Positions 51,792-60,782 of a DNA stretch of 64,000 nt are shown in pieces. The stretch comes from Hymenobacter gummosus. Lineage in GTDB: Bacteria > Bacteroidota > Bacteroidia > Cytophagales > Hymenobacteraceae. The stretch covers positions 124,001 to 188,000 of the forward strand of contig NZ_RXOF01000002.1 in the NCBI RefSeq assembly GCF_003970915.1, read 5' to 3'. Under the pieces are notes generated by a model. The model was not told where the DNA came from. It saw only the letters and a list, made by a program, of their open reading frames with translations, and made no database searches. The position numbers and the translations under genes were made by a program. Every line of letters starts with the position of its first letter. Positions within the stretch are counted from its first letter, which is position 1.

Positions 51792-51829
51792 CGGCCACTC
51801 ACCATTTCACTATTTCACCATCTCACCGG
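51792..51829 (+). repeat. Single C-rich arm of the CACCATTT family
   Basis: ACGGCCACTCACCATTTCAC and three further CACC words end just before the DUF4153 ATG (51830), like the right arm of the complete hairpins but without its own left partner nearby; the G-rich arm at 51491 could pair with it over 270 nt. The stretch 51646-51791 shows nothing else. Confidence 0.7.
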
Positions 51830-53716
51830 ATGCGTTTACCCTCCGTGCAAGCGGCGCTGGCCACGGCCGCCGCGGTGCTGCGCCGCTTTCCGCTCACCCT
51901 GCTCTGGGCCTTCGTGCTCGGCGGCGCGGCTATCCGCCTGATTCACTTCGACTCCGACCGCATACCCAACAACGAGCCCGCTTGGGCGTTTCCGGTGCTG
52001 TCGACGGCGGGGCTGGGCCTCTCGCTCACGCTGGCCCTGGCCTTGATGGCCGAGCGGTACCGCTGGACCGCTGCCGCCCGCTGGGGGGCGCAGGCCGGGG
52101 GCGCCGCCCTGCTGGCCGCCTGGTACGCGCTGGCCCCGACCGAGCCCGACCTCAGCTGGGGGCTGCGCCTGTTTCTGCTGGGGCTGGGGCTGCACTTGGT
52201 GGTGGCGGCCGGGCCCTACCTCTCGGAGCTGCGCCGCCGGGCCGATACGCCGGGCTTCTGGCGCTACAACGAGACGCTGTTTCTGCGCTTCCTGCTGGGC
52301 GGAGTGTACTCCGGGGTGCTGTTCGTGGGCTGCGCCCTGGCCCTGGTAGCCGTCAAAAAGCTGTTCGACGTGGATGTGCCGGAGTATTGGTTCGGCTACC
52401 TGTTCGTGACGCTGGGCACCGTGTTTAATACCTGGTTTTTCCTGGCCGGCGTGCCGCAGGACTTCGCCGCGCTGGAAGCCGAAACCGGCTACCCCAAGGG
52501 CCTGAAGCTGTTCACGCAGTTTGTGCTGCTGCCGCTGGTGGTGCTCTACCTGGCCATCCTCTACGCCTACCTGGCCCGCATCCTCGTCACCTGGACGCTG
52601 CCCCAGGGCTGGGTGTCGACGCTGGTGCTGGCGCTGGCCGTGGCGGGCATCTTCGCCCTGCTGCTGATTCACCCCATCCGCCACGCGGCCGAAAACGCCT
52701 GGATTCGCACCTTCGCCCGCTGGTTTTACCGGGCGCTGTTTCCGCTGCTGGGGCTGCTGGCCGTGGCCATCGGTACGCGGGTGCGGGCTTACGGCATCAC
52801 CGAGGAGCGGTACTTCGTGCTGGTGCTGGCGGGCTGGCTGCTGGGCATGGCGGTGTACTTCCTCTGGCGGCGCGGGCAGGGCATTATCTGGATTCCGGCC
52901 TCCCTGGCGGTGGTGGCGTTCCTATCAGCCGGCGGGCCCTGGGGCGCCTTTGCCGTGGCCCAACGCAGTCAGCTGGCCCGCCTGCGCGCAACGGCCACCC
53001 AGTACGGCCTGCTCACCAACGGCCGCTTCGACGCCCGCCGCGCCGCCCAGCTGCCGGATGAAGCCCGGCGCCGCCTGTGGTCCGGCTTCGACTTCTTCGT
53101 CGACCGGCGCGAAACGGCGGCGCTGCAGCCCCTGTTCACCGCCCGCCTGGCCCTGCCCGATTCGCTGCGGGGCAAACCCCGCTGGTGGCAGAAGGAGGAG
53201 CTGCAGGAGCAGCTGGAGCGGGCCACCGGCATTACCCGCTACGGCACCGCCGAAGACGGGACAACCACCGTGCGGTGGCACACCTTCCAGCTCCGCAACC
53301 CGCAGGTGTGGCCGCTGGGCCCGGGCCGCTACTGGCTGAACGGGTTGGACATGCGGTACGGGCAGTCCGGCGACCAGCAGCTCGGGACGGCCGCGCTGCC
53401 CGAAGGCACCTTCCGCCTCCAGGCCAGCCGCTACGGGCGGCAGCTGCAGCTCCAGCAGCTGGCCGCCGATAACCGCTGGCGGCCGCGCATCACCCTGCAG
53501 CCCGGTCGCCTGGCCGATTCGCTGGTGGCGGCCCACTCCGCGCCGGGCGAGGTAGAGCCTAATAAGGAGCTGCCCGCCGCCACGCTCACCCTGCGCGGCC
53601 AGCAGGGCCCGCTGCGGCTGCAGGTGTTTCTGCGTCAGCTCAATCACCGGCAGCAGGATACCCAGCGCGTGGAGCTGCACTACGAAGCCCAGGCCCTGCT
53701 GGAATTCGCCCAGTAG
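51830..53716 (+). CDS. DUF4153 membrane protein
   Basis: 628 aa. About ten membrane segments in the first 380 residues (LRRFPLTLLWAFVLGGAAIR, RFLLGGVYSGVLFVGCALAL, LFTQFVLLPLVVLYLAILYA), then a soluble C-terminal domain (about 385-628). The NTWFFLAGVPQDFAALE segment fits the DUF4153 family, of unknown function. The start ATG follows a CACC-word repeat arm; no Shine-Dalgarno seen. Confidence 0.87.
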   Translation: MRLPSVQAALATAAAVLRRFPLTLLWAFVLGGAAIRLIHFDSDRIPNNEPAWAFPVLSTAGLGLSLTLALALMAERYRWTAAARWGAQAGGAALLAAWYALAPTEPDLSWGLRLFLLGLGLHLVVAAGPYLSELRRRADTPGFWRYNETLFLRFLLGGVYSGVLFVGCALALVAVKKLFDVDVPEYWFGYLFVTLGTVFNTWFFLAGVPQDFAALEAETGYPKGLKLFTQFVLLPLVVLYLAILYAYLARILVTWTLPQGWVSTLVLALAVAGIFALLLIHPIRHAAENAWIRTFARWFYRALFPLLGLLAVAIGTRVRAYGITEERYFVLVLAGWLLGMAVYFLWRRGQGIIWIPASLAVVAFLSAGGPWGAFAVAQRSQLARLRATATQYGLLTNGRFDARRAAQLPDEARRRLWSGFDFFVDRRETAALQPLFTARLALPDSLRGKPRWWQKEELQEQLERATGITRYGTAEDGTTTVRWHTFQLRNPQVWPLGPGRYWLNGLDMRYGQSGDQQLGTAALPEGTFRLQASRYGRQLQLQQLAADNRWRPRITLQPGRLADSLVAAHSAPGEVEPNKELPAATLTLRGQQGPLRLQVFLRQLNHRQQDTQRVELHYEAQALLEFAQ

Positions 53717-53744
53717 CCGTCAGCCCGACGCCCGCAACTGAAAA

Positions 53745-53776
53745 AGGCCCCCGGCAACAAGTGTTGCCGGGGGCCT
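53745..53776 (-). terminator. Intrinsic terminator between convergent genes
   Basis: AGGCCCCCGGCAACA stem of 15 bp, 2-nt loop, with AAAAA before it on the plus strand (U-tract for minus transcripts). Confidence 0.85.
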
Positions 53777-53784
53777 GTATACTA

Positions 53785-54267
53785 TCAGCCAGCAGTGGGC
53801 AGCCGCACGGCCCGGGGCGCCGCCGACCACGCGGCGGCCCGGGGCAGTTCGGCCCAACCCGGCCGCTGCGGCGCCTGCAGGCCCAGGCCGTTGCCGTTGT
53901 CCGGCGGCAGCGGGTCCGAGAGCTGGTCGGGCAGCAGGCTCAGCTGCGAAGGCGTGAGGGCGCGTTGCCGCTCCTGCTCGAAGAGCACCTGCACCTCGTG
54001 CAGCAGCACCGGCCGCACCGGGCTGTCGGGGGCATATTCGCGCAGTACTTGCTCGCGGCGGGTCAGCAGGCGTTCCTGGGCGTGGCGCAGGCGCACGTAC
54101 TCCGCCTCGTTGAGGTGGGCAACGGCAATGAGCGGGTGCACCTCGCGGGTGGCCTCGTAGGCTAGCTGCAGGTAGTGGGGCGGCTGCTGCCCCTGCAAGT
54201 AGGAGGTCTGCGCTGCGGCGGGCACGCCGATGCCGCCCAGCAGCAGCAGGGAAATGAATCGTTGCAT
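53785..54267 (-). CDS. Small secreted helical protein, unknown
   Basis: 160 aa from ATG 54267 (MQRFISLLLLGGIGVPAAAQ signal). Central helices HLNEAEYVRLRHAQERLLTR and VLLHEVQVLFEQERQRALTP; Pro/Gly-rich C-terminus with WAELPRAAAW. A -7-like box (TATTCTTG, one mismatch) on the minus strand at 54323-54330. No known family; periplasmic location inferred. Confidence 0.7.
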   Translation of the reverse strand: MQRFISLLLLGGIGVPAAAQTSYLQGQQPPHYLQLAYEATREVHPLIAVAHLNEAEYVRLRHAQERLLTRREQVLREYAPDSPVRPVLLHEVQVLFEQERQRALTPSQLSLLPDQLSDPLPPDNGNGLGLQAPQRPGWAELPRAAAWSAAPRAVRLPTAG

Positions 54268-54448
54268 TAGGTGGTGGTAAGGGGGTGGAAGCAGGGGCAC
54301 CGGTAGTCGGATTGCACCGTGCCAAGAATAATACTGTCGGCCAAACCGTGAATCTTCGCTGATTTGTTTCCTGAATCGGGAAAAATTTCCCGATTTGGGA
54401 TAACTGCGTAGCGCCGCGCTTCCACCCCAATTCCTCCTCATTGCTCGC

Positions 54449-54486
54449 AAAAAAAGGCCGCTCCGGGGCTGGAGCGGCCTTTTTTT
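54449..54486. terminator. Bidirectional intrinsic terminator after guaA
   Basis: AAAAAAAGGCCGCTCC/GGAGCGGCCTTTTTTT, 16-bp stem, 6-nt loop. 53 nt beyond the guaA stop on the minus strand. Nothing else is seen in the 54268-54538 gap. Confidence 0.92.
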
Positions 54487-54538
54487 GCCGAAACAAAGGC
54501 GCAGGTTTTTCGGGGGGCGTCCGTATTTATTCGGGGGA

Positions 54539-56071
54539 CTATTCCCACTCAATCGTCGCTGGCGGCTTCGACGAAATGTCGTAGACCACGCGGTTGATGC
54601 CGCGCACCTGGTTGATGATGCGGTTCGACACCTCGGCCAGGAACTCGTAGGGCAGGTGGGCCCAGTCGGCGGTCATGCCGTCGACGCTGGTGACGGCGCG
54701 CAGGGCCACTACCTGCTCGTAGGTCCGCTCGTCGCCCATCACGCCCACGCTCTGAATGGGCAGCAGGATGGCGCCGGCCTGCCACACCTTCTCGTAGAGG
54801 CCGTGCTGGTGCAGCGCGTCGATGAACACCGCGTCGGCGGCCTGCAGCAGGCGCACTTTCTCGGCGGTGATGTCGCCCAGGATGCGGATGCCCAGGCCGG
54901 GGCCGGGGAAGGGGTGGCGGTGCAGGATGTGGTGGGGCAGCCCGAGCGTTTCGCCCACTTCGCGCACCTCGTCCTTGAAGAGCATGCGCAGCGGCTCCAC
55001 GATTTTCAGGTTCATCTGCTCCGGCAGGCCGCCCACGTTGTGGTGGCTCTTGATGGTCACCGCCGGGCCCTTCACCGACACCGACTCGATGACGTCGGGG
55101 TAGATGGTGCCCTGGGCCAGCCACCGGGCGCCCTCCACCTTGTGGGCTTCGCGGTCGAACACCTCAATAAAGGTGCGGCCGATGGCCTTGCGCTTCTGCT
55201 CGGGGTCCGAGAGGCCCTTCAGCGCGTCGTAGAAGGCCTCCGAGGCGTCCACGCCGGTCACGTTCAGGCCCAGGCCCTGGTAGGAGTGCAGCACGCTCTC
55301 GAACTCCTCCTTGCGCAGCAGCCCGTTGTTGACGAAGATGCCGTGCAGGCGCGGCCCGATGGCCCGGTGCAGCAGCAGCGCCGCCACCGACGAATCGACG
55401 CCGCCCGAGAGGCCCAGGATTACCTGGTCGTCGGGGCCGATGGTGCGCTGCAGCGCGGCCACCGCCGTGTCCACGTAGTGCTCGGGCGTCCAGTCCTGGG
55501 CGCAGTGGCAGATGTCGACCACGAAGTTGCGCAGCAGCTGCTTGCCCTGGGTGGAGTGCGTCACCTCGGGGTGAAACTGGATGCCGTAGGTGGGCTGGCC
55601 CTGGATGTGGTAGGCGGCCACGGCCACTTCCGGGGTGCTGGCAATGATGTCGTAGCCGGCGGGCAGGGTCTTAATCGTGTCGCCGTGCGACATCCACACC
55701 TGCGAATCCAAGCTCAGCCCGTGCATCAAGGGCGACGCCTGCTCGATGTGGTGCAGGCGGGCGCGGCCATACTCGCGGATGGTGGCCGGTAGAACTTCGC
55801 CGCCGCCCTGCTGGGCCAGCAGCTGGGCCCCGTAGCACACGCCCAGCACCGGCACCCGGCCCAGGTACTTCGAGAGGTCGGGGTTGGGCGCCTCCGGGTC
55901 GCGCACCGAGCAGGGCGAGCCCGAAAGCACAACGCCCCGGATATCCTCAGTGAGGTCCGGGGCGTGCGTGTATGGATGAATTTCGCAGAAAACGTTCAGC
56001 TCGCGGATGCGCCGCGCAATGAGCTGGGTGTACTGCGACCCAAAATCTAGAATCAGAATCTGTTGAGGCAT
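54539..56071 (-). CDS. guaA: GMP synthase (glutamine-hydrolysing)
   Basis: 510 aa from ATG 56071 ([20 protein letters not shown]). Class I glutamine amidotransferase domain with nucleophile C79 in GVCYGAQLL and FHPEV; ATP-pyrophosphatase with P-loop [15 protein letters not shown]-terminal dimer domain ending [10 protein letters not shown]. Makes GMP from XMP. A perfect -7 box ends 4 nt before the ATG, so the mRNA may be leaderless. Confidence 0.97.
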   Translation of the reverse strand: MPQQILILDFGSQYTQLIARRIRELNVFCEIHPYTHAPDLTEDIRGVVLSGSPCSVRDPEAPNPDLSKYLGRVPVLGVCYGAQLLAQQGGGEVLPATIREYGRARLHHIEQASPLMHGLSLDSQVWMSHGDTIKTLPAGYDIIASTPEVAVAAYHIQGQPTYGIQFHPEVTHSTQGKQLLRNFVVDICHCAQDWTPEHYVDTAVAALQRTIGPDDQVILGLSGGVDSSVAALLLHRAIGPRLHGIFVNNGLLRKEEFESVLHSYQGLGLNVTGVDASEAFYDALKGLSDPEQKRKAIGRTFIEVFDREAHKVEGARWLAQGTIYPDVIESVSVKGPAVTIKSHHNVGGLPEQMNLKIVEPLRMLFKDEVREVGETLGLPHHILHRHPFPGPGLGIRILGDITAEKVRLLQAADAVFIDALHQHGLYEKVWQAGAILLPIQSVGVMGDERTYEQVVALRAVTSVDGMTADWAHLPYEFLAEVSNRIINQVRGINRVVYDISSKPPATIEWE

Positions 56072-56074
56072 GGG

Positions 56075-56082
56075 CAAAGGTA
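56075..56082 (-). promoter_or_regulatory. -7 box TACCTTTG of guaA
   Basis: Perfect match on the minus strand. Transcription would start at about 56068-56071, i.e. at or inside the ATG. Confidence 0.65.
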
Positions 56083-56284
56083 GGGCCGCAAACCCTTGCC
56101 ATCCAAGCCGCCGCCCGGGCCGGCCAGTAGGGCCGGGGCCACCAGCGGGCCGGAGTTGCACCCGGATAAGCCCGGCTTACACTTTCCCGCTAAATACTGC
56201 TAAACGCTGATATAGAGTTGCTTTGAATAGGTGGAATTCGCTTTCTTACACCAACGTCCTGAATACTGCTCTCCCCTTACCTGC

Positions 56285-57022
56285 GTGCAAAAACTTTTAC
56301 TCCTACTGCTTCTGGCGGCTCCGGCCGCGTATGCCCAGCGCCCCGATGCCCCCCGCGCCACGCCCGTGGCGCGCCCGGCCTGGCAGGGCGGCCTGCTCCT
56401 CGGCCACGACTTGTTTCGCGTCACCAACCAGCGCCCCGGCTTTGCGGTGGGCCAGTACCGGGTGGTGCCGCGCATGAGCACCCCGTCGCAGGGCTTCCGC
56501 ATCGGCTTTTGGGGGCGCTACAACTTCGGCGCGGGCCGCCGCTGGCTGCTGCAGCCCGAGCTGAGCTACTCCCGCAACCAGAGCTGGCACCACGTCACCA
56601 ATAATGCTCCTCCGCCCCCGGCCGGCGCGCCCGCCACCACCGATTTCGCGGTGATGTCGACCGGGCAGGACTGGCAGCGGCTCAACCTGGCCCTGCCCGT
56701 GGGCTACCGCCTCACCGGGCGCTGGCTGGTGCTGGGCGGCCCGGTGCTGGCCTGCCGCATTCCTACCGCCTACGAGCGGCTCGACCAGGATTATTCCCGC
56801 CGCATCGTGGGCAGCATCAACCACAGCATGCGCCGCACGGGCCTGGCCTGGCAAGCCGGCGTGGGCTACGAGGTAGGGCGCGTCCTGCTCACGGCCCGCT
56901 ACGAGCGCAGCGTGCTGCGCGTGGCCCAGCGCATCGAGCTGGATGGCGAGCAGTACCCGTTCCGGCACTTCGCCACGCAGGTGAGTTTCGGCATGGCGCT
57001 GCGGGTGGCGCCGCTGCGGTAA
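56285..57022 (+). CDS. Outer-membrane beta-barrel protein (PorT-like), GTG start
   Basis: 245 aa from GTG 56285, chosen because it begins the signal peptide MQKLLLLLLLAAPAAYAQ; an earlier GTG at 56231 gives an unlikely leader. Alternating strands (GFRIGFWGRYNFGAGRRWLL, LNLALPVGYRLTGRWLVLGG, VGYEVGRVLLTARYERSVLR) and the end TQVSFGMALRV fit the eight-stranded outer-membrane barrel family. No function known. Confidence 0.78.
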   Translation: MQKLLLLLLLAAPAAYAQRPDAPRATPVARPAWQGGLLLGHDLFRVTNQRPGFAVGQYRVVPRMSTPSQGFRIGFWGRYNFGAGRRWLLQPELSYSRNQSWHHVTNNAPPPPAGAPATTDFAVMSTGQDWQRLNLALPVGYRLTGRWLVLGGPVLACRIPTAYERLDQDYSRRIVGSINHSMRRTGLAWQAGVGYEVGRVLLTARYERSVLRVAQRIELDGEQYPFRHFATQVSFGMALRVAPLR

Positions 57023-57109
57023 GTGGGGATTGACGCGCCTTGAGGCCCGCCGGGGATTTCGTGCGTAGTTTTCAGGCCACCTATTGCACACCCTGCTTTT
57101 CCGCCCCCC

Positions 57110-57967
57110 ATGCACAAACCTTTACTCCTCTGGGCCGGCCTCGGCCTACTGGCTCCCGCGGCCGTACACGCGCAGGTGGTTACCGTCAGCGTCGGCACCT
57201 CGTCCTCGGTCCTGAGCCCCATCAACCACAATGCCCCCTACCAGGCGCAGGAGTTTATCTACCTGCAAAGCCAGCTCAACCAGGCCGGCTCCATTACCCG
57301 GCTGGCCTTCGAAAAGGCCAGCGGCAGCGACACGAACCCGATTACCAACACGGTTATCTACCTGAAAACCGTCGCCGCCACTGCCTTTACCACCGGCGTG
57401 CTCGACACTACCGGCTACCAGCGCGTGTGGGCCGGCTCGTTCCCGAACGCGGGCACCTCGGGCTACCAGGAAGTCACGCTGCGCACCCCCTTCCGCTACA
57501 ACAACACCGATAACCTGGCCCTGCTCGTCATTCGCAACAACGGTAACGTGGCCTCTTCCTCCGCGCGGGCCCTGTGGCGCTACGACTTCATCAACACCCG
57601 TAACTCATGCCGGCGCTACTCCGGCGCCAACCCGCTGAGCGCCGCCACCTCCCTGGCCCAGACCGACGTGCTGGTAAACCTGCGCCTGACTTTCGGTAAC
57701 CCCACGGCCTCGGCCAAGGAGCACTACCTCAGCGCCTCGCAGCTCTACCCCAACCCGGCTAAGACCGAGCTTTACCTGGCGGCCGAGCAGCCCGCCCGCC
57801 TCTGGGTGAGCGACCTGGCCGGCCGCACCGTGCGCGCCGCCCAACTGCTGCGCCCGGTAGGGGGCCGCATCAGCCTGCCCGTGGCCGAGCTACCGGCGGG
57901 CGTGTACCTGCTGCACCAGCAAGCCCCCGATGGCACCGCTATTACCCAGCGCTTCGTGCGCGAGTAG
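57110..57967 (+). CDS. Secreted protein with type IX sorting domain
   Basis: 285 aa. Signal peptide MHKPLLLWAGLGLLAPAAVH, then a beta-sandwich-like domain (AQEFIYLQSQLNQAGSITRL, ASGSDTNPITNTVIYLKTV, LDTTGYQRVWAGSF) and a C-terminal secretion domain: LYPNPAKTELYL and LPAGVYLLHQQAPDG ending in QRFVRE. The latter two motifs are hallmarks of T9SS type A tails, so the protein should be exported to the cell surface. Paralogous to 58643-59533. Confidence 0.87.
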   Translation: MHKPLLLWAGLGLLAPAAVHAQVVTVSVGTSSSVLSPINHNAPYQAQEFIYLQSQLNQAGSITRLAFEKASGSDTNPITNTVIYLKTVAATAFTTGVLDTTGYQRVWAGSFPNAGTSGYQEVTLRTPFRYNNTDNLALLVIRNNGNVASSSARALWRYDFINTRNSCRRYSGANPLSAATSLAQTDVLVNLRLTFGNPTASAKEHYLSASQLYPNPAKTELYLAAEQPARLWVSDLAGRTVRAAQLLRPVGGRISLPVAELPAGVYLLHQQAPDGTAITQRFVRE

Positions 57968-58035
57968 TGCCCGGCAAGTGGGCCCGGTGCCGCAAGTCCG
58001 GCTCCGAAGCCGGGTTTAAGCCGCTGCCCAGACTG

Positions 58036-58104
58036 GCGCCGCTGCGTTGCCACTCCTTGCCTGATTATGCCAGGAGTGGCAACGCAGCGGCGCGGTACTT
58101 TTTT
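58036..58104 (+). terminator. Strong intrinsic terminator
   Basis: 22-bp perfect stem (58036-58057/58072-58093), 14-nt loop, followed by GGTACTTTTTT. Ends the 57110-57967 transcript. The remaining gap to 58370 holds nothing that I recognise. Confidence 0.88.
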
Positions 58105-58372
58105 GTGGTGTATGCGGGCACGACCAGCGTCGGCAGCTGTGCCTGAGTGCCGCGCACCCGGTGGAAGTGATGGTTGCGGATGGGGTGGGGTGGTTGGTCC
58201 GGCCCGGGGCGGCAGCCCGTGGGCGGGCAGATCAGCCTTTGCGGAGCCGATTTGCCTGCCGGGAATTATTATTTGCGCCCCCGCACGGCCAATGGAGCCG
58301 TTATCATTCAGCCGTTTGTGGGCAACTAACCCGCGAAAGGGCCGCTCAGAACAAGGTTTTTTGCGCTGACAC

Positions 58373-58404
58373 TTGTTTTAGCTCTGGGCGCCGCCTTATC
58401 TTTG
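58373..58404 (+). promoter_or_regulatory. Promoter of the SRP RNA, TTG-N21-TATCTTTG
   Basis: TTG 58373-58375 and TATCTTTG 58397-58404, a full Bacteroidetes promoter with the RNA starting about 6 nt later. Confidence 0.8.
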
Positions 58405-58409
58405 CACCG

Positions 58410-58498
58410 GCGAATCAGTACGACCAGCTCCCGCTGAACTCCCCCAGGACCGGAAGGTAGCAAGGGCAGGCGGTTGTAGCGGTGCGATACTGGTTCGC
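58410..58498 (+). ncRNA. ffs: 4.5S signal recognition particle RNA
   Basis: 89-nt hairpin: the 5' GCGAATCAGTA pairs with the 3' TACTGGTTCGC (one G-U). The apical part holds the Ffh-binding sequence CCCAGGACCGGAAGGTAGCA, matching the bacterial SRP consensus AGG-CCGGAAGG-AGCA. Followed by eight T (58499-58506) as terminator. Binds Ffh to target membrane proteins. Confidence 0.95.
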
Positions 58499-58642
58499 TT
58501 TTTTTTGCCCCTGCCATAGCGGTAAGCCGGGTTTCTGGCGCAGAGTCCGTATCTTAAGGTACCACGGCGGCACGGCTTTCGGGCCGGCCCCCCGGCCCGG
58601 GCAGGACTAGCCTGCGCCTCGGCTACCTAAGATCGTACTGCT

Positions 58643-59533
58643 ATGCTGCTCCCGCTGAGTGCCCGCGCCCTGTGCTTATCCATGGCCTGCTCGCTGGGCC
58701 TTGCTCTGCAACTGCGCGCCCAGGGCGGCGGGCAAGCTACGTTTGGCACCGATACGGGACCGGAAGTGGTAGTTAACCACGCCGACGCCAACGGCGTGTA
58801 CGAGGCGCTGTATCTGCGCAGCGCCTTTCGCAGCATCACCCAGGGCGGGCATATTGTGCAGCTGGCCTTCGATAAGGGCAGCGGCACGGATACCAGTCCG
58901 CTCACCAACGTGGTGCTGTACCTGCGCAACGCCAACGGCTTTAACGGCGGCACGCTGGACACCACCGGCTACCAGCGCGTGTTTCAGGGCAGCTTCGCCA
59001 ATACCAGCAGCGCCATTCAGACCGTGCGCCTGGACCGCTCCTTTTACTACGACTATGCGGGCGGGCTGAGCGTGCTGATTCTGCGCCGCGGGGGCAACGT
59101 CAACAACGTAGCCGGGCAGCGGGCCTTGTTCCGGGGCGGCTTCGGCCAGGGGCAGGCCACCGCCCGCGCGGGCAGCGGCGCCGCGGCGTTTCCCGCGGCC
59201 AGCACCGTGCTGACTACCTCCACCACGGTGGCTAATCTGGCCGTGTTTTACGGGCCGGCCACGGCCGCGCGCCCGGCCCGGGCGGCACTGGGCACCCCGC
59301 CAAGCCCGCAGCCTGCTACCGACGTAGTAGCGCTGGATTTGCCCGATCTGGCCGGGGGGCCGGTGCGCGCCCAGCTGACCGACGCCTGCGGCCGGGTGGT
59401 GACGCCGCCGCGCGCAGTAGCCGCCCGCGGGCAGCGCTGGGAGCTGCCCCTGGCCGGCCTGGCGCCGGGCCTGTACCTGCTGCAGCTGCGCAGCGGCCAG
59501 CAGCACACCACTTGGCGGGTGCTGAAGCAGTAA
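58643..59533 (+). CDS. Secreted protein, paralogue of 57110 with degenerate sorting tail
   Basis: 296 aa. Signal peptide ending LALQLRAQ. Shares with the 57110 gene KGSGTDTSPLTNVVLYLRN and LDTTGYQRVFQGSF, so the N-terminal domains are homologous. The C-terminus LAPGLYLLQLRSGQQHTTWR resembles a T9SS tail but lacks the YPNP box, so export by T9SS is less sure. The SRP RNA lies between the two paralogues. Confidence 0.82.
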   Translation: MLLPLSARALCLSMACSLGLALQLRAQGGGQATFGTDTGPEVVVNHADANGVYEALYLRSAFRSITQGGHIVQLAFDKGSGTDTSPLTNVVLYLRNANGFNGGTLDTTGYQRVFQGSFANTSSAIQTVRLDRSFYYDYAGGLSVLILRRGGNVNNVAGQRALFRGGFGQGQATARAGSGAAAFPAASTVLTTSTTVANLAVFYGPATAARPARAALGTPPSPQPATDVVALDLPDLAGGPVRAQLTDACGRVVTPPRAVAARGQRWELPLAGLAPGLYLLQLRSGQQHTTWRVLKQ

Positions 59534-59675
59534 GACCTTCTAAGAAGAAGGCGGGCAATTATTTCGGCCGACCGGCGTCGATGCCGATGAGGTGAAGGTG
59601 GGCTCTAGCGGCCATAACCGAAGGAAAGCGGAGCTAAAATCCGGGTAATCCTCAACATCCGCCCTAATCCGTGAT

Positions 59676-59683
59676 TAGCTTTG
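59676..59683 (+). promoter_or_regulatory. -7 box TAGCTTTG of the transaldolase gene
   Basis: Perfect TAnnTTTG, 34 nt before the ATG at 59718. Confidence 0.65.
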
Positions 59684-59717
59684 CGCCACATTTCGTTTCA
59701 AGCGTTTACTTCCCCGG

Positions 59718-60374
59718 ATGAAATTTTTCATTGACACCGCCAACCTGAAGGACATTCAGGAAGCCGTAGAGCTGGGTGTGCTCGACGGCGTAACCACCAA
59801 CCCCTCGCTGATGGCCAAGGAAGGCATCGGCGGCGTGGACAACGTGATGGCCCACTACAAGCGCATCTGCGAACTGGTGGACGGCGACGTGTCGGCGGAG
59901 GTGATTGGCACGACTTACGAGGAGATTATCCGCGAGGGCGAGGCCCTGGCCGAGCTGCACCCCAACATCGTGGTGAAGGTGCCCATGATCCGCGACGGCG
60001 TGAAAGCCATCAAGTACTTCTCGGAGAAAGGCATCAAAACCAACTGCACGCTGATTTTCTCGGCCGGGCAGGCCCTGCTGGCCGCCAAAGCCGGCGCTAC
60101 CTACGTGTCGCCCTTCGTCGGCCGCCTCGACGACATCGGCCACGACGGCGTGCAGCTCATCGAGCAGATTGTGCAGATTTTCGGCAACTACGGCTACCCC
60201 ACGCAGGTACTGGCCGCCTCGCTGCGCCACGTGCCGCACCTGATTCAGTGCGCCGAAGTGGGCGCCGACGTGGTAACCTGCCCGCTCAACGTCATCACCG
60301 GCCTGCTGAACCACCCCCTGACCGACAAAGGCCTGGCCACCTTCCTGGCTGACCACAAGAAAGTAAATGGCTAA
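59718..60374 (+). CDS. tal: Transaldolase / fructose-6-phosphate aldolase family
   Basis: 218 aa, the short form. [31 protein letters not shown], Schiff-base K87 in NIVVKVPM, and [20 protein letters not shown] are diagnostic. Acts in the pentose phosphate pathway (dihydroxyacetone transfer) or as a direct fructose-6-phosphate aldolase; the two cannot be separated by eye. The next gene follows after a CCATTTAG-family hairpin that overlaps the stop codon. Confidence 0.95.
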   Translation: MKFFIDTANLKDIQEAVELGVLDGVTTNPSLMAKEGIGGVDNVMAHYKRICELVDGDVSAEVIGTTYEEIIREGEALAELHPNIVVKVPMIRDGVKAIKYFSEKGIKTNCTLIFSAGQALLAAKAGATYVSPFVGRLDDIGHDGVQLIEQIVQIFGNYGYPTQVLAASLRHVPHLIQCAEVGADVVTCPLNVITGLLNHPLTDKGLATFLADHKKVNG

Positions 60375-60458
60375 ATGGTTATAATGGCTGAATGGTTGGT
60401 TGTTCAACGACTCGTGTGAACAACCGGCCATTTAGCCATTTAACAGTTTGACCATTCC
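60366..60458. repeat. Gap-filling inverted repeat, CCATTTAG word family
   Basis: Arms 60366-60407 and 60418-60458 (about 40 bp, imperfect, AATGGCTA words, closing TTGTTCA/TGAACAA), 10-nt loop. Overlaps the tal stop codon and ends 6 nt before the next ATG. Confidence 0.9.
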
Positions 60459-60463
60459 TCCCG

Positions 60464-60667
60464 ATGTACATCATCAAAGTCAAAGGCAAGGCGAAGATTC
60501 CGGACTACATTCAGCTGCGCGACGCGGATTTCGTGCTCATTGCCTACTTCCGCGCCGACCGCCCGCTGAAGGACTTGCACCGCTACGGGTTGGAAGGCAA
60601 GGAAACCGAGTTGGCCGCCGTTATTGAGCAGCTGGAATTCGGCAAGCTGCAGCCGCTGAACATCTAG
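60464..60667 (+). CDS. Small conserved-looking protein, unknown
   Basis: 67 aa. MYIIKVKGKAKIPDYIQLRD, then DFVLIAYFRADRPLKDLHRY and a helix ETELAAVIEQLEFGKLQPLN: compact alpha/beta, no signal peptide or membrane segment. Lies between tal and ftsE with hairpins on both sides; function unknown. Confidence 0.7.
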   Translation: MYIIKVKGKAKIPDYIQLRDADFVLIAYFRADRPLKDLHRYGLEGKETELAAVIEQLEFGKLQPLNI

Positions 60668-60671
60668 AGTA

Positions 60672-60782
60672 TTAGGAGCTTGGGGTCTTGGGGGCGTGGT
60701 ACACCAAGCTCCCAGGGCCCCAAGCTCCTTTTGCTGACGTAAGGGCTCCAGAACCCAGGACCCTAAGCCCCCACGCCCCCAA
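60672..60782. repeat. Gap-filling inverted repeat, CTTAGGGTCTTGGGAG word family
   Basis: AGGAGCTTGGGGTCTTGGGG (60674-) pairs with the arm CCAAGCTCC...CCCAAGCTCCT (60703-60728), and a second C-rich arm, GGACCCTAAGCCCCCACGCC, runs to the next start codon. Starts 5 nt after the stop and touches the ftsE ATG (60782). Confidence 0.85.

Noticed and set aside
58067-58460. Small plus-strand open frames before the SRP RNA
   Set aside because: They run through the SRP RNA promoter and gene and have no start context or recognisable product.
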